A stretch of 40,814 nucleotides of DNA from Gemmatimonadota bacterium. Its GTDB lineage: Bacteria > Gemmatimonadota > Gemmatimonadetes > Gemmatimonadales > GWC2-71-9. Shown here in pieces: positions 29,214 to 37,975 of this stretch. The notes under the pieces were generated by a model. It had not been told where the DNA came from. It worked only from the letters and a program-made list of their open reading frames with translations, and did not search any database. The stretch's first letter is position 1. Each line of letters starts with the position of its first letter. The position numbers and the translations under genes are program-made. The DNA lies in assembly GCA_029262155.1 (NCBI GenBank), contig JAJCZW010000151.1, positions 1-40,814 of the forward strand, written 5' to 3'.

Positions 29214-30733
29214 ATATCACCACGCTGCCTATCGACGGGGAGGCCCGCGTGCCGCCGGAACGTCCCGGTGGTTTCAATCCGGACCTGCTCACCGGGGTGC
29301 TGGATGTGCCGACCACTCCCCATCTCACTGACGCTCTTTTAGACCCTGATGTGGTGCTGGTCACGACGGGTCAACAGCCCGGGCTGTTTACCGGACCGCT
29401 GTATACACTCTACAAGGCATTGTCGGCAGCTGGTCTGGCGCGAACCCTCGCGCAACGATGGCAGCGGCCGGTCGTACCGCTCTTTTGGATCGCGGCCGAT
29501 GATCACGATTTCAAAGAGGCGGCCACCGTCCATTGGCTCAACGCCGCGGGTGATCCGATCACCCGGCAACTCCGTGAGCGATTTCCATCGGCTCCGATGA
29601 TCTCGATGTTTCGTGAGACGCTTGGGCCGGAAGTGGGTGCCCTGCTGGACGAGTATGAAGCTTCTTGGCGGTCGTCAGGGTTTCATCATGACGTCCAGGA
29701 GTGGTTGGCCGCCGCCTACCGCCCCGAGGCGTCGATCTCCGCTGCCTTTGGGACCGCCTTGGCTGCCCTTCTCGCTCCACTCGGGATCGTCTGCTTCGAT
29801 CCAAGTCGGGCCGCCGTTAAGCAGGTAATGGCCGACACGATGCTCGCAGCGTTAGAGCATGCCGATGTGATCGACGAGCGCTTGAGGGCCCTTCGGACAC
29901 AGCATGAGGAGAAGGGCTCCTCCCTTCCGATGTCGCTGGGTGATGGGGCCGCACTGGTGTTTGTGGAAGGGAAGTTGGGGCGCGATCGATTGATCCGAAC
30001 GGATGGCGGGTTTCAGACGCGACGGAGCGAGGAGAGGTTCACGCTGGACATGCTGCGTAACATTGGGGCGACAGATCCCACGCGGCTCTCTCCCAATGTC
30101 CTGCTGCGGCCGGTCGTCGAGAGCGCAATACTTCCAACAGTCGCCTATATAGCCGGGCCCGGCGAACGACGCTACCTCCCCCTGAGCACCCCAGTCTATG
30201 AGACTCTCGACATCTACCAACAGGTCCCGATTCCCCGGTGGAGTGGCATACTGGTCGAACCGCGCGTCACGCGAGTCTTGGAGAAGTTCAACGTGAGCCT
30301 GGATGATCTGGTATCACTCGGTCCACAGCTAGAAGCCCGAGTGGCTCGGGAGCATCTCCCGGATACGGCACTCGCGGCGCTCCAGCGCGTGCGTGAAGCT
30401 GCCATACGGGAGTACGGGATTGTTGCCGAAGTGGCGAAAGAGACTGATCCAACCCTAGAGCGCCCTGTCGCCGCGGCCCTCCACCATGTGATCAAGGGTG
30501 CAGATAACACCGAGAAGAAACTGATCAGCCATCAGAAAAAGCGCGAAGCGATCGAACTCGCCCAGATTGGGCGAGCCCGAAACGCCGTTCTGCCCAACGG
30601 AGTCCCCCAGGAGCGTGTCCTGACGGTGCCTCCATTTTTGAGCCAATTTGGGTTCCCATTGCTCGACCAGCTCCTGCAGGTCATCGAGGCATGGTATCGG
30701 GAGAGGCTTGCTCCGAATTCGGAAGGCTCATAG
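29207..30733 (+). CDS. bshC: Putative bacillithiol biosynthesis cysteine-adding enzyme BshC
   Basis: BshC joins cysteine to glucosaminyl-malate, the last step of bacillithiol synthesis. The 508-residue protein has the family signatures TTGQQPGLFTGPLYTLYKA (about 49-67) and PLFWIAADDHDFKEA (about 87-101), then NVLLRPVVESAILPTVAYIAGPGE. A C-terminal helical coiled-coil contains NTEKKLISHQKKREAIE. bshA and bshB are not in this window. The start lies inside the methyltransferase gene. Presence of BshC implies bacillithiol as a low-molecular-weight thiol in this diderm. Confidence 0.93.
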   Translation: MLNITTLPIDGEARVPPERPGGFNPDLLTGVLDVPTTPHLTDALLDPDVVLVTTGQQPGLFTGPLYTLYKALSAAGLARTLAQRWQRPVVPLFWIAADDHDFKEAATVHWLNAAGDPITRQLRERFPSAPMISMFRETLGPEVGALLDEYEASWRSSGFHHDVQEWLAAAYRPEASISAAFGTALAALLAPLGIVCFDPSRAAVKQVMADTMLAALEHADVIDERLRALRTQHEEKGSSLPMSLGDGAALVFVEGKLGRDRLIRTDGGFQTRRSEERFTLDMLRNIGATDPTRLSPNVLLRPVVESAILPTVAYIAGPGERRYLPLSTPVYETLDIYQQVPIPRWSGILVEPRVTRVLEKFNVSLDDLVSLGPQLEARVAREHLPDTALAALQRVREAAIREYGIVAEVAKETDPTLERPVAAALHHVIKGADNTEKKLISHQKKREAIELAQIGRARNAVLPNGVPQERVLTVPPFLSQFGFPLLDQLLQVIEAWYRERLAPNSEGS

Positions 30734-30743
30734 ACTCCCGGAC

Positions 30744-31055
30744 ATGACCTTTACCTTTCTTTGGATCATCCTCCTCGTCGCGCTCATGATCCCTATCATG
30801 GGAATTGTGGTCGATTCACCAATCGGTCGAGCCCTGGCTCGCCGACTGGAAGGTCCGGTCACGGAATTGCCGCCAGGATTGGAAGAGTTGGCCAAGAAGG
30901 TTGATCTCCTAGAAGGAGAGGTCGACGACCTGACCGCGACCGTGCAGAACCTCCGAGAGGAAAACCAGTTCCTCCAAAGGTTGTTCGAGGATGGAGGCCA
31001 GCGATCATCCCTGCCTCCTCCCCCCTCGAACCCCAACCCTCCACACCGGCCCTGA
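30744..31055 (+). CDS. Small membrane protein with coiled coil, unknown function
   Basis: This 103-residue protein has one N-terminal membrane segment (FLWIILLVALMIPIMGIVV, about 5-23). A heptad-like coiled coil follows (LEELAKKVDLLEGEVDDLTATVQNLREEN, about 46-75), then a Pro-rich tail. It resembles small envelope-stress type membrane proteins in build only; no family is recognised. It starts 10 nt after bshC and its 3' end overlaps murJ by 65 nt. The frame remains open upstream inside bshC, but the membrane segment starts right at this ATG. Confidence 0.65.
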   Translation: MTFTFLWIILLVALMIPIMGIVVDSPIGRALARRLEGPVTELPPGLEELAKKVDLLEGEVDDLTATVQNLREENQFLQRLFEDGGQRSSLPPPPSNPNPPHRP

Positions 31056-32631
31056 GACGTCCTCTCGAGGAGGGGGAGCTGCGGTCCTCGTCGGTAGCGG
31101 GGTCTTTCTCAGCCGGGTCGCAGGACTCATCCGCCAGCGAGTGTTCGCCCACTACCTCGGTCTTTCGGGCGAAGGGGATGCGTTCGCGGCGGCATTCCGC
31201 ATCCCCAACGTGCTCCAAAACCTGTTCGGGGAAGGGGCCCTGTCGGCCTCATTTATCCCGGCCTACGCCAAACTCCTTGCTACAGGCGATGAGGAGGGTG
31301 CACGTCGTCTTGCGGGAGGTGTAGCCGCCCTCCTCGCCCTTGTCACCAGCGTCTTGGTCGTGGGTGGGATGGCCATCGCACCGTGGCTTCTCAGTGTGAT
31401 TGCTCCTGGCTTCTCCGGCGAACGACGGGCCCTGGCGATCACTCTAGTGCGTATCCTTTTTCCGGGAACTGGTCTGCTGGTCATGGCTGCGTGGTGCCTG
31501 GGAATCCTGAACTCCCATGGCAGGTTCTTCCGGAGCTATGTGGCACCCGTCGCATGGAATGCGGCAATCATTGTCGCCCTGCTTTGTTGCCATGGAGAGA
31601 ATGCCAGTACTGCGGCGATGAGCGCTGCGTGGGGTGCCGTCATCGGAAGTGTGCTCCAGATTGCGGTCCAGTGGCCAGCGGTACGGAGCGTAACAGGCCG
31701 CCTCCATTTCCGCTTTGCCCGGCGTGACTCATCGCTCGGCCTGGTGATTCGGAACTTCATACCTGCGTTGATGAGTCGGGGCGTCATCCAGATTAGCGCC
31801 TACGTCGACACGGTGATCGCGACCCTGCTTCCAATCGGGGCTGTGATAGCCATTACGAATGCACAAACGTTGTACATCCTTCCTGTGAGCCTCTTTGGAA
31901 TCGCGATCGCAGCGTCAGAACTCCCGGCGCTTTCTGCCACCACCGTGGTGGGGTCGGTGGATCAACGACGCGTAGCCCTCCAGAGTCGCTTGGCTGATGG
32001 ATGGGAACGACTAACCTATTTCATCATTCCATCCATGGTCGCTCTGATAGGGTTGGGTGGGGTACTTGCGGCTGCGCTCTTTCAGACCGGAGCGTTTGGT
32101 GCTGCCGATGCAGCGTACGTTGGGAGAATCCTATTCGGCGCCTCCATCGGCCTGCTCCCCTCGGCGGCTGGGCGTCTTTGGAGTACGGCATTCTATGCTG
32201 TGGGGGATACGCGTACCCCGTTACGGTTTGCCGTGGTGCGCGTCAGCATTGGCACGGCCGTGGGAACTGTGGCAGCACTATTCCTTCCAGGGTGGCTTGG
32301 GATGCCTCCCGTCTGGGGAGCTCCATTCCTCATGGGTGCCGGCGCCGTGGCTGCATGGACGGAGTTTTTCCTCCTCTCGCGTGAGCTACGAAAACAATCG
32401 TATGGCATCCGCTGGAGACTCACAACTCAACTTGCACTGCTTATCACGGCGGTCATCGCCGTGGGAGTCGCGCGCATGAGCGTCTTCCTCATTGCCCCGA
32501 GCGGTCCCGTCGTTGCTGGAGGAATCGTGGTTGGTATTGTCGTGGTGATCTATGGAGGGGCTACAACGCTAGGAGGACACCCAACAGCCCGTGCGATGGT
32601 AGGTCGCATACGCTCAGGGCTCGGTCGGTGA
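30991..32631 (+). CDS. murJ: Lipid II flippase MurJ
   Basis: MurJ moves lipid II, the peptidoglycan precursor, across the inner membrane. The 546-residue protein of the MOP superfamily shows about 14 membrane segments. Family signatures are FLSRVAGLIRQRVFAHYLG, GDAFAAAFRIPNVLQNLFGEGALSASFIPAY and YILPVSLFGIAIAASELPALS. Its first ~30 residues are hydrophilic and encoded in the overlap with the preceding gene. No later ATG or GTG precedes the first membrane segment, so this start stands. Confidence 0.93.
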   Translation: MEASDHPCLLPPRTPTLHTGPETSSRGGGAAVLVGSGVFLSRVAGLIRQRVFAHYLGLSGEGDAFAAAFRIPNVLQNLFGEGALSASFIPAYAKLLATGDEEGARRLAGGVAALLALVTSVLVVGGMAIAPWLLSVIAPGFSGERRALAITLVRILFPGTGLLVMAAWCLGILNSHGRFFRSYVAPVAWNAAIIVALLCCHGENASTAAMSAAWGAVIGSVLQIAVQWPAVRSVTGRLHFRFARRDSSLGLVIRNFIPALMSRGVIQISAYVDTVIATLLPIGAVIAITNAQTLYILPVSLFGIAIAASELPALSATTVVGSVDQRRVALQSRLADGWERLTYFIIPSMVALIGLGGVLAAALFQTGAFGAADAAYVGRILFGASIGLLPSAAGRLWSTAFYAVGDTRTPLRFAVVRVSIGTAVGTVAALFLPGWLGMPPVWGAPFLMGAGAVAAWTEFFLLSRELRKQSYGIRWRLTTQLALLITAVIAVGVARMSVFLIAPSGPVVAGGIVVGIVVVIYGGATTLGGHPTARAMVGRIRSGLGR

Positions 32632-32641
32632 TGGGGGTGAG

Positions 32642-34471
32642 GTGAGCAATCCGCAGGATCACTCTACCCTCAGACGAAAGGTTGACGCCCTCCCTGAGAG
32701 TCCAGGGGTATATCTCTGGAAGGATGCCAGTGGAACAGTGCTCTATGTCGGCAAAGCGAAGCAGCTGCGCCAACGAGTACGGAGTTACTTGAACCCCGAG
32801 GCCAAACAGAACCTCAAACAGCAACTCCTCCTGAAGGTGATGCGGGATCTGGAGACCATCGTCGTCCCGACTGAACCGGCCTCTCTCCTGCTTGAAAACA
32901 CGCTCATCAAGGAGTATCAACCCCGCTTCAACGTGCGGTTGCGGGACGACAAGAGCTACCCATCCATCGTCGTAACGATCGATGAGCCGTTCCCGCGAGT
33001 TCTGGTGACCCGAGATCGCGGTATTCGTGGAGCTCGGTACTTTGGTCCGTTTACCGACGTCAGTGATATGCGCACGGCCTTGGCAGTTGTTCGGCGCATC
33101 TTCACGGTTCGGAGCTGTGCCGACGATCTTCCACGCGAACGACGGGAACGGCCTTGCCTCGATTTCCATATAGGCCGCTGTAAGGCTCCATGCGTAGGAT
33201 CGCAGGATGTGGCCACATATCGAGCGATGATCGATGACGTCATCCGATTCCTAGAAGGGCATACGGTCGATGTGCGGACGCGGATTCGTGATCTCATGCT
33301 TGCCGCCAGTGACCGCGAAGAGTACGAAGCGGCGCGGGACATGCGGGAGACGCTCCGTTGGCTGGAACAGGTTGAAATCCCGAGCACGGTCGATGCGGTG
33401 GGAAAGGGCGATGCCGATGTGATCGGGTATGCCCGCGACGATGACGACGCGGTTGGCGTACTGCTGCGGGTGCGTGGTGGAAGGGTCACCGTTCGCGAAC
33501 ACCGGTTTCTGGAAAACCTCGGCGTCGAGGATAACGAAACTGCCCTCGCCGTATTTCTTGTTCGGCATGTCCTTCCGGCGTCTGATCGAGCGCGGAAGAT
33601 GATCTTGCCCTTTCCTCCTCAGGACCTCGCTTCGCTGGAAACGCTTCTCGCCGGGAGCGTCGTGCATCTGCCTCAGCGGGGAACCGCATATCGCTGGTTG
33701 CAGTTGGCCGAGCAGAATGCGCGACACCTGATGGAAAGTTTCCGGATCGAGGCGCTGGATACCACCGCCCGAGCGGATGACCCGGTGTATGCTCTTGGGC
33801 GGGATCTCGGACTCACGGTTGTCCCCAGGCGCATAGCATGTGTCGACATCTCAACCAGCCAAGGTCGCGATACGGTTGGTGCCCTGGTGCTCTTTGAGGC
33901 CGGGCGGCCGAAGAAGAGTGAGTATCGCAAGTTTCGGATCAAGGGCTCGGCACAACAGGATGATTTTGCCGCAATCCGCGAGGTCGTAGAGCGATATCTT
34001 TCCCGGAGAATTGCAGAAGACAAGCCGGTTCCGGATCTCCTTGTCATCGATGGGGGAAAGGGACAGGTGAGCGCGGCACGTGCTGCACTCCAGTCCGTCG
34101 ACCTGATTGAACTGCCGTTGATTGGGTTGGCCAAGCGTGATGAAGAGATCGTAATGCCAGGGCGATCAGAACCGTTACGATTGCCCCGTCGGAGTGCTAG
34201 TTTGCGACTCCTTCAAAGGCTTCGCGATGAGGCCCACCGATTTGGTGTGACCTATAACCGGAAACGCCGAGCCCAACGAACCCTGACCTCCGAATTGCTC
34301 ACGATCCCCGGCGTTGGGCCTACCCGTCGTCGTGCTCTTCTCATGCAGTTTGGCAGCTTGGCTGGAGTGCGATCTGCCTCGGCCGGCGAAATAACAGCCC
34401 TACCCGGATTCTCCCAGATCCTGGCGGAGCGCATCTCACAATTCCTCAAAGAGCCCCCACATGACACCTGA
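32642..34471 (+). CDS. uvrC: UvrABC excision nuclease subunit UvrC
   Basis: UvrC makes both incisions in nucleotide excision repair. The 609-residue protein has an N-terminal GIY-YIG nuclease (PGVYLWKDASGTVLYVGKAKQLRQR, about 21-45) for the 3' cut. A four-cysteine cluster region (Cys near 158, then CLDFHIGRCKAPC) matches UvrC's Fe-S site. A UVR domain follows (about 200-240), then an RNase H-like C-terminal nuclease (CVDISTSQGRDTVGALVLFE, VIDGGKGQ, LRDEAHRFGVTYNR) for the 5' cut, and a final helix-hairpin-helix pair (LLTIPGVGPTRRRALL). The GTG start follows GGGGGTGAG. The end overlaps the next gene by 11 nt. Confidence 0.95.
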   Translation: MSNPQDHSTLRRKVDALPESPGVYLWKDASGTVLYVGKAKQLRQRVRSYLNPEAKQNLKQQLLLKVMRDLETIVVPTEPASLLLENTLIKEYQPRFNVRLRDDKSYPSIVVTIDEPFPRVLVTRDRGIRGARYFGPFTDVSDMRTALAVVRRIFTVRSCADDLPRERRERPCLDFHIGRCKAPCVGSQDVATYRAMIDDVIRFLEGHTVDVRTRIRDLMLAASDREEYEAARDMRETLRWLEQVEIPSTVDAVGKGDADVIGYARDDDDAVGVLLRVRGGRVTVREHRFLENLGVEDNETALAVFLVRHVLPASDRARKMILPFPPQDLASLETLLAGSVVHLPQRGTAYRWLQLAEQNARHLMESFRIEALDTTARADDPVYALGRDLGLTVVPRRIACVDISTSQGRDTVGALVLFEAGRPKKSEYRKFRIKGSAQQDDFAAIREVVERYLSRRIAEDKPVPDLLVIDGGKGQVSAARAALQSVDLIELPLIGLAKRDEEIVMPGRSEPLRLPRRSASLRLLQRLRDEAHRFGVTYNRKRRAQRTLTSELLTIPGVGPTRRRALLMQFGSLAGVRSASAGEITALPGFSQILAERISQFLKEPPHDT

Positions 34472-35630
34472 TTACGATTGGTATTTGGAGTGTTCGGACT
34501 GCAAGACAGAGCAGGACGCCGGTGGTATTCCGACGCTTTGCTCCTGCGGGCGTCCTTGGCTCGTGCGTTACCGGTCGAGGTCCCATCCCTCCCGGGATAC
34601 GATGGAAAGCCCAACTGATATGTGGGACTTTCGGTCGTTTCTTCCCCTCCACCAGGACGAGGAGCCGGTGTCACTGGGGGAGGGAGGCACCCCACTGCTT
34701 CGAGTTCCACGATTTGCGGAGGCAGCCGGGATCCCAAACCTCTTCGTCAAAGACGAGGGGACCAATCCAACGGGATCCTTCAAGTGCCGCGGACTCTCGG
34801 CCGCGGTGACACGGGCCTCACTCGCCGGTGCCGGCGCATTTGTACTCCCCACCGCAGGCAACGCGGGCGTCGCCGCCTCAGCCTACGCCAGTCGCGCCGG
34901 ATGCACCGCGAGGGTCTATGCACCGCGCACCACGCCCGCAGTGATCCAAGCCCAGATCCGAGCGTTTGGAGGTGATCTTGTCCTGCTGGACGGTCATATC
35001 GGCGATTGTGGACGGGCGGCCCGAGAGCACGCTGAAGCGACGGGGGCGGTCGATCTCTCCACCCTGAAAGAACCGTATCGTATTGAGGGGAAGAAGACGA
35101 TGGGCCTTGAGTTGGCCGCCCAATTCGGATGGGCGCTGCCCGACGCGATCTTCTACCCTACCGGCGGAGGAACCGGCTTGATCGGAATGTGGAAGGCATT
35201 CCAGGAGCTTGCCGGGGCAGGGTGGGTCAAGCCCCCATTCCCGAAGATGTATTCTGTGCAGGCAACTGGGTGCGCGCCGATCGTACGCGCTTTCGACGCC
35301 GGTACGGAGACGGCAACGCCGTGGGAAGACCCGTGGACCGTAGCCAGTGGACTCCGTGTTCCTGGGCCCATCGGAGACAAGATGATGCTCACGATTCTCC
35401 GCGAGAGTGGCGGCGCAGGGGTTGCGGTTACCGACGAGGCGTTAACGGCAGCGTCAGAACAAATCACCCAAGCAGAGGGCATTGATTGTGCCCCGGAGGG
35501 CGGCGCCGCGTTGGCCGCCGCCGTCTCACTGGTGAAGGATGGAACACTGGATCCCGACAGTCGGATTCTTGTGTTCAACACCGGAGCGGGTTGGTTGTAC
35601 CGAGACATGGCGGAGATTCCAGCGGCGTGA
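34461..35630 (+). CDS. thrC: Threonine synthase (PLP-dependent)
   Basis: This enzyme makes threonine from O-phosphohomoserine. The 389-residue fold-type II PLP protein has an N-terminal zinc-ribbon-like segment (CSDC near 12-15, CSCG near 28-31). LGEGGTPLLRVPRF and the PLP lysine in NPTGSFKCRG (Lys108) are present, along with LPTAGNAGVAASAYASRAG, which holds the cofactor phosphate/ring. The residue after the lysine is Cys where Asp or Ala is usual. Members of this family can be hard to tell from threonine dehydratases; the N-terminal ribbon and length favour synthase. The start overlaps uvrC by 11 nt. Confidence 0.88.
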   Translation: MTPDYDWYLECSDCKTEQDAGGIPTLCSCGRPWLVRYRSRSHPSRDTMESPTDMWDFRSFLPLHQDEEPVSLGEGGTPLLRVPRFAEAAGIPNLFVKDEGTNPTGSFKCRGLSAAVTRASLAGAGAFVLPTAGNAGVAASAYASRAGCTARVYAPRTTPAVIQAQIRAFGGDLVLLDGHIGDCGRAAREHAEATGAVDLSTLKEPYRIEGKKTMGLELAAQFGWALPDAIFYPTGGGTGLIGMWKAFQELAGAGWVKPPFPKMYSVQATGCAPIVRAFDAGTETATPWEDPWTVASGLRVPGPIGDKMMLTILRESGGAGVAVTDEALTAASEQITQAEGIDCAPEGGAALAAAVSLVKDGTLDPDSRILVFNTGAGWLYRDMAEIPAA

Positions 35631-36673
35631 CGACTCCCTCGGGCTATCGTGGGGTCCGGGCATGGCTCTGGACGGGAGCCATACTCGTTGCCGCTATGGT
35701 CGTGGTCGGCGGAATCACACGATTGACGGGATCGGGTCTTTCCATCACGGAATGGAATTTGGTGGTAGGGATTGTTCCGCCGCTGAATCAGGCGTCTTGG
35801 CAGGACCTCTTTGCCAAGTACCTCGCGACCCCCCAGGGACAACTCGTCGCTCCGCAGTTCACCCTGATCGAGTTCAAGCAGATCTTTTGGTGGGAATACC
35901 TCCACCGTCTGCTTGGACGTCTGATCGGGATAGTCTTTCTCCTTCCATTCCTCTGGTTTCTCTTTACCGTACGGCTTGGGCCTCGGCTTTTCCGGCGTCT
36001 CTTGTTCATTCTCGGCCTTGGAGTATTCCAAGGTGCACTGGGGTGGGCGATGGTGGCGAGTGGGTTGATTGACCGACCGACTGTAAGTCACTATCGGCTC
36101 GCAGCGCATCTGACCACTGCCTTGTTCACGTTTGCTGTCATCGTGTGGACGATTCTTGACCTCACCGATCCGGAAACGACGGCTCCTCCCACTGGGCATC
36201 CCTGGCTTTCTTGGGTCTTGACGCTCGTGATCGGGATCCAGATCATATTTGGTGCATTCACCGCCGGACTCCGGGCCGGTTTCATCTATAACACCTGGCC
36301 GACGATGGGACCCACCTGGATTCCACCTGGCCTGAGCACCCTCGATCCTATCTGGATGAACATCACCGAGAACCCAACGACGGTCCAATTCATCCACCGT
36401 TCGCTTGCGATCGTCGTTCTCCTCCTCGCGATTGCCTTGGTCATCCAACTACGAAGCGACGGTCCTCCGATCATTCGCCGGGCGAGCACGCTACTCTTGG
36501 TCGTCATAATTCAGTTTGGGTTGGGGGTGGCAACAATTCTGGGAATCCCTCGTCACCCTGTGGCGCTCGGTGTGCTCCACCAGTTTGGAGCGATCGCGGT
36601 CCTGACTGCGCTACTCATGACTTTGCACTCGGTCCGGCCTAGTCTGAAAGCGCCTTTCGGGGGAATTGCCTAG
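35627..36673 (+). CDS. ctaA: Heme A synthase, COX15/CtaA family
   Basis: It oxidises the C8 methyl of heme O to make heme A for cytochrome c oxidase, in the inner membrane. The 348-residue protein has about eight membrane helices. Heme/substrate histidines lie in WWEYLHRLLGRLIG, SHYRLAAHLTTA, VQFIHRSLAI and GVLHQFGAI. ITRLTGSGLSITEWN is the COX15 N-terminal signature. The GTG overlaps the thrC stop (GTGA). An aerobic, heme-A-containing respiratory chain is implied. Confidence 0.93.
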   Translation: MTTPSGYRGVRAWLWTGAILVAAMVVVGGITRLTGSGLSITEWNLVVGIVPPLNQASWQDLFAKYLATPQGQLVAPQFTLIEFKQIFWWEYLHRLLGRLIGIVFLLPFLWFLFTVRLGPRLFRRLLFILGLGVFQGALGWAMVASGLIDRPTVSHYRLAAHLTTALFTFAVIVWTILDLTDPETTAPPTGHPWLSWVLTLVIGIQIIFGAFTAGLRAGFIYNTWPTMGPTWIPPGLSTLDPIWMNITENPTTVQFIHRSLAIVVLLLAIALVIQLRSDGPPIIRRASTLLLVVIIQFGLGVATILGIPRHPVALGVLHQFGAIAVLTALLMTLHSVRPSLKAPFGGIA

Positions 36674-36703
36674 TGGGAGTAAACTGACGATATTACTAAG
36701 TCT

Positions 36704-37975
36704 ATGTCTGATAGTCGTTTTGCTATCCTGGACCCAGCCGCGGGAATCAGCGGCGACATGCTGCTCGGTGCGCTGATTGATTCAGGAGCGTCGGAGCAGT
36801 GGCTCCGCACGCTTCCGTCCCGTCTCGGGATTCCTGAGGTGACCATTGAGATAGAATCGGTGCTTCGTTGCAGTATTCGAAGCACGAAGGTCCACGTCCG
36901 AACACCAGGTGGCGTGGAGTCTCCTGGAGAGGCGCATGCCGACCTCAGAGCATCATCCCAGCATCATCATGGACCACATCGGCACCTCGGGGAGCTGCTC
37001 GCCATCGTCGATCGAGCACCCTTGTCGGAGTGGGTTCGGAAAACTGCGACGCACGCGTTTGAGCTCCTTGGCGAGGCCGAAGGCAAGGTGCATGGTGTTG
37101 CCCCGGAAAACGTCTCTTTGCACGAGGTAGGCGCGCTCGACGCCCTTGTGGATGTCGTTGGGAGCATCGAGGGATTTGAACAGTTGGGCATCCGCGAGGT
37201 CGCCACGAGACCAGTGACCCTCGGGGCAGGGTGGATTTCCGCAGCCCATGGTGTCTTGCCCGTCCCTGCGCCAGCGACGTCACTCTTGCTGGAAGGCCTT
37301 ACCATTGGTCCTGATGGCCCGGTGACCGGGGAGGCTACCACACCAACCGGAGCGGCCCTGCTTCGCTCCCTCGTATCGAGGTCGATTCCAGTACGGTGGC
37401 GAATGGTACGGCAGGGTTGGGGAGCTGGTGGGCGAAATCCATTGACCTATCCGAACGCCCTCAGGTTGCTTATTGCCGAACCTGCTGAGGAGCCCGCTGA
37501 GGTAGTGATGATTGTGACGGATGTGGACGACTTGGCACCTGAGTATCTTGAGCCGCTACGCGAGGGCCTCACGGCAGCCGGGGCGATTGATGTCCAGATC
37601 TGGACCACCCAGATGAAGAAGGGACGGATTGGATTCCGGGTGGAGGCGGTTACGACGGCTTCTCGTGCCGCCGATGTCACCGAGGCGTTCTTCCGTCATA
37701 GTACGACGGCCGGTGTGCGATCCTGGGTCGCGACACGAGTCACCCTTCCTAGGCACACAGTTGCGGTGCCGCAGGGAGACGACTGCATCCGCGTAAAGGT
37801 GCGAGGGACCCCGGATGGACCGCGGATAAAGCCGGAATTTGACGATGTCGCTGCCGCCGCGAGGGAGTCGGGGCGGCCAGCGATTGACATAGCAGACGCC
37901 GTCCGCGCCCACGCACGTTCGACACGTGAGTTGTGGACAGAACCGGCAGCGCCTCATCACAAGGAGTCGGAATGA
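36704..37975 (+). CDS. larC: LarC, nickel insertion protein for the nickel-pincer cofactor
   Basis: LarC inserts nickel into the pyridinium bis-thiocarboxylate pincer cofactor using CTP. The 423-residue protein has DPAAGISGDMLLGALIDSG at the N-terminus and a His-rich patch (QHHHGPHRH, about 86-94). The metal-site region SLHEVGALDALVDVVGS and GEATTPTGAALLR follow. The first lactobacillus larC needs a ribosomal frameshift to join two frames; here it is one frame. larB and larE are not in this window. There is no ribosome binding site, and TATTAC at 36691-36696 lies 7 nt before the ATG, so the mRNA may be leaderless. The TPR gene starts inside its stop codon. Confidence 0.9.
   Translation: MSDSRFAILDPAAGISGDMLLGALIDSGASEQWLRTLPSRLGIPEVTIEIESVLRCSIRSTKVHVRTPGGVESPGEAHADLRASSQHHHGPHRHLGELLAIVDRAPLSEWVRKTATHAFELLGEAEGKVHGVAPENVSLHEVGALDALVDVVGSIEGFEQLGIREVATRPVTLGAGWISAAHGVLPVPAPATSLLLEGLTIGPDGPVTGEATTPTGAALLRSLVSRSIPVRWRMVRQGWGAGGRNPLTYPNALRLLIAEPAEEPAEVVMIVTDVDDLAPEYLEPLREGLTAAGAIDVQIWTTQMKKGRIGFRVEAVTTASRAADVTEAFFRHSTTAGVRSWVATRVTLPRHTVAVPQGDDCIRVKVRGTPDGPRIKPEFDDVAAAARESGRPAIDIADAVRAHARSTRELWTEPAAPHHKESE

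Noticed and set aside
35153-36448. Minus-strand frame of 431 codons over thrC and ctaA
   Set aside because: It is antisense to two confidently identified genes; the translation is charged and repetitive without any family feature.
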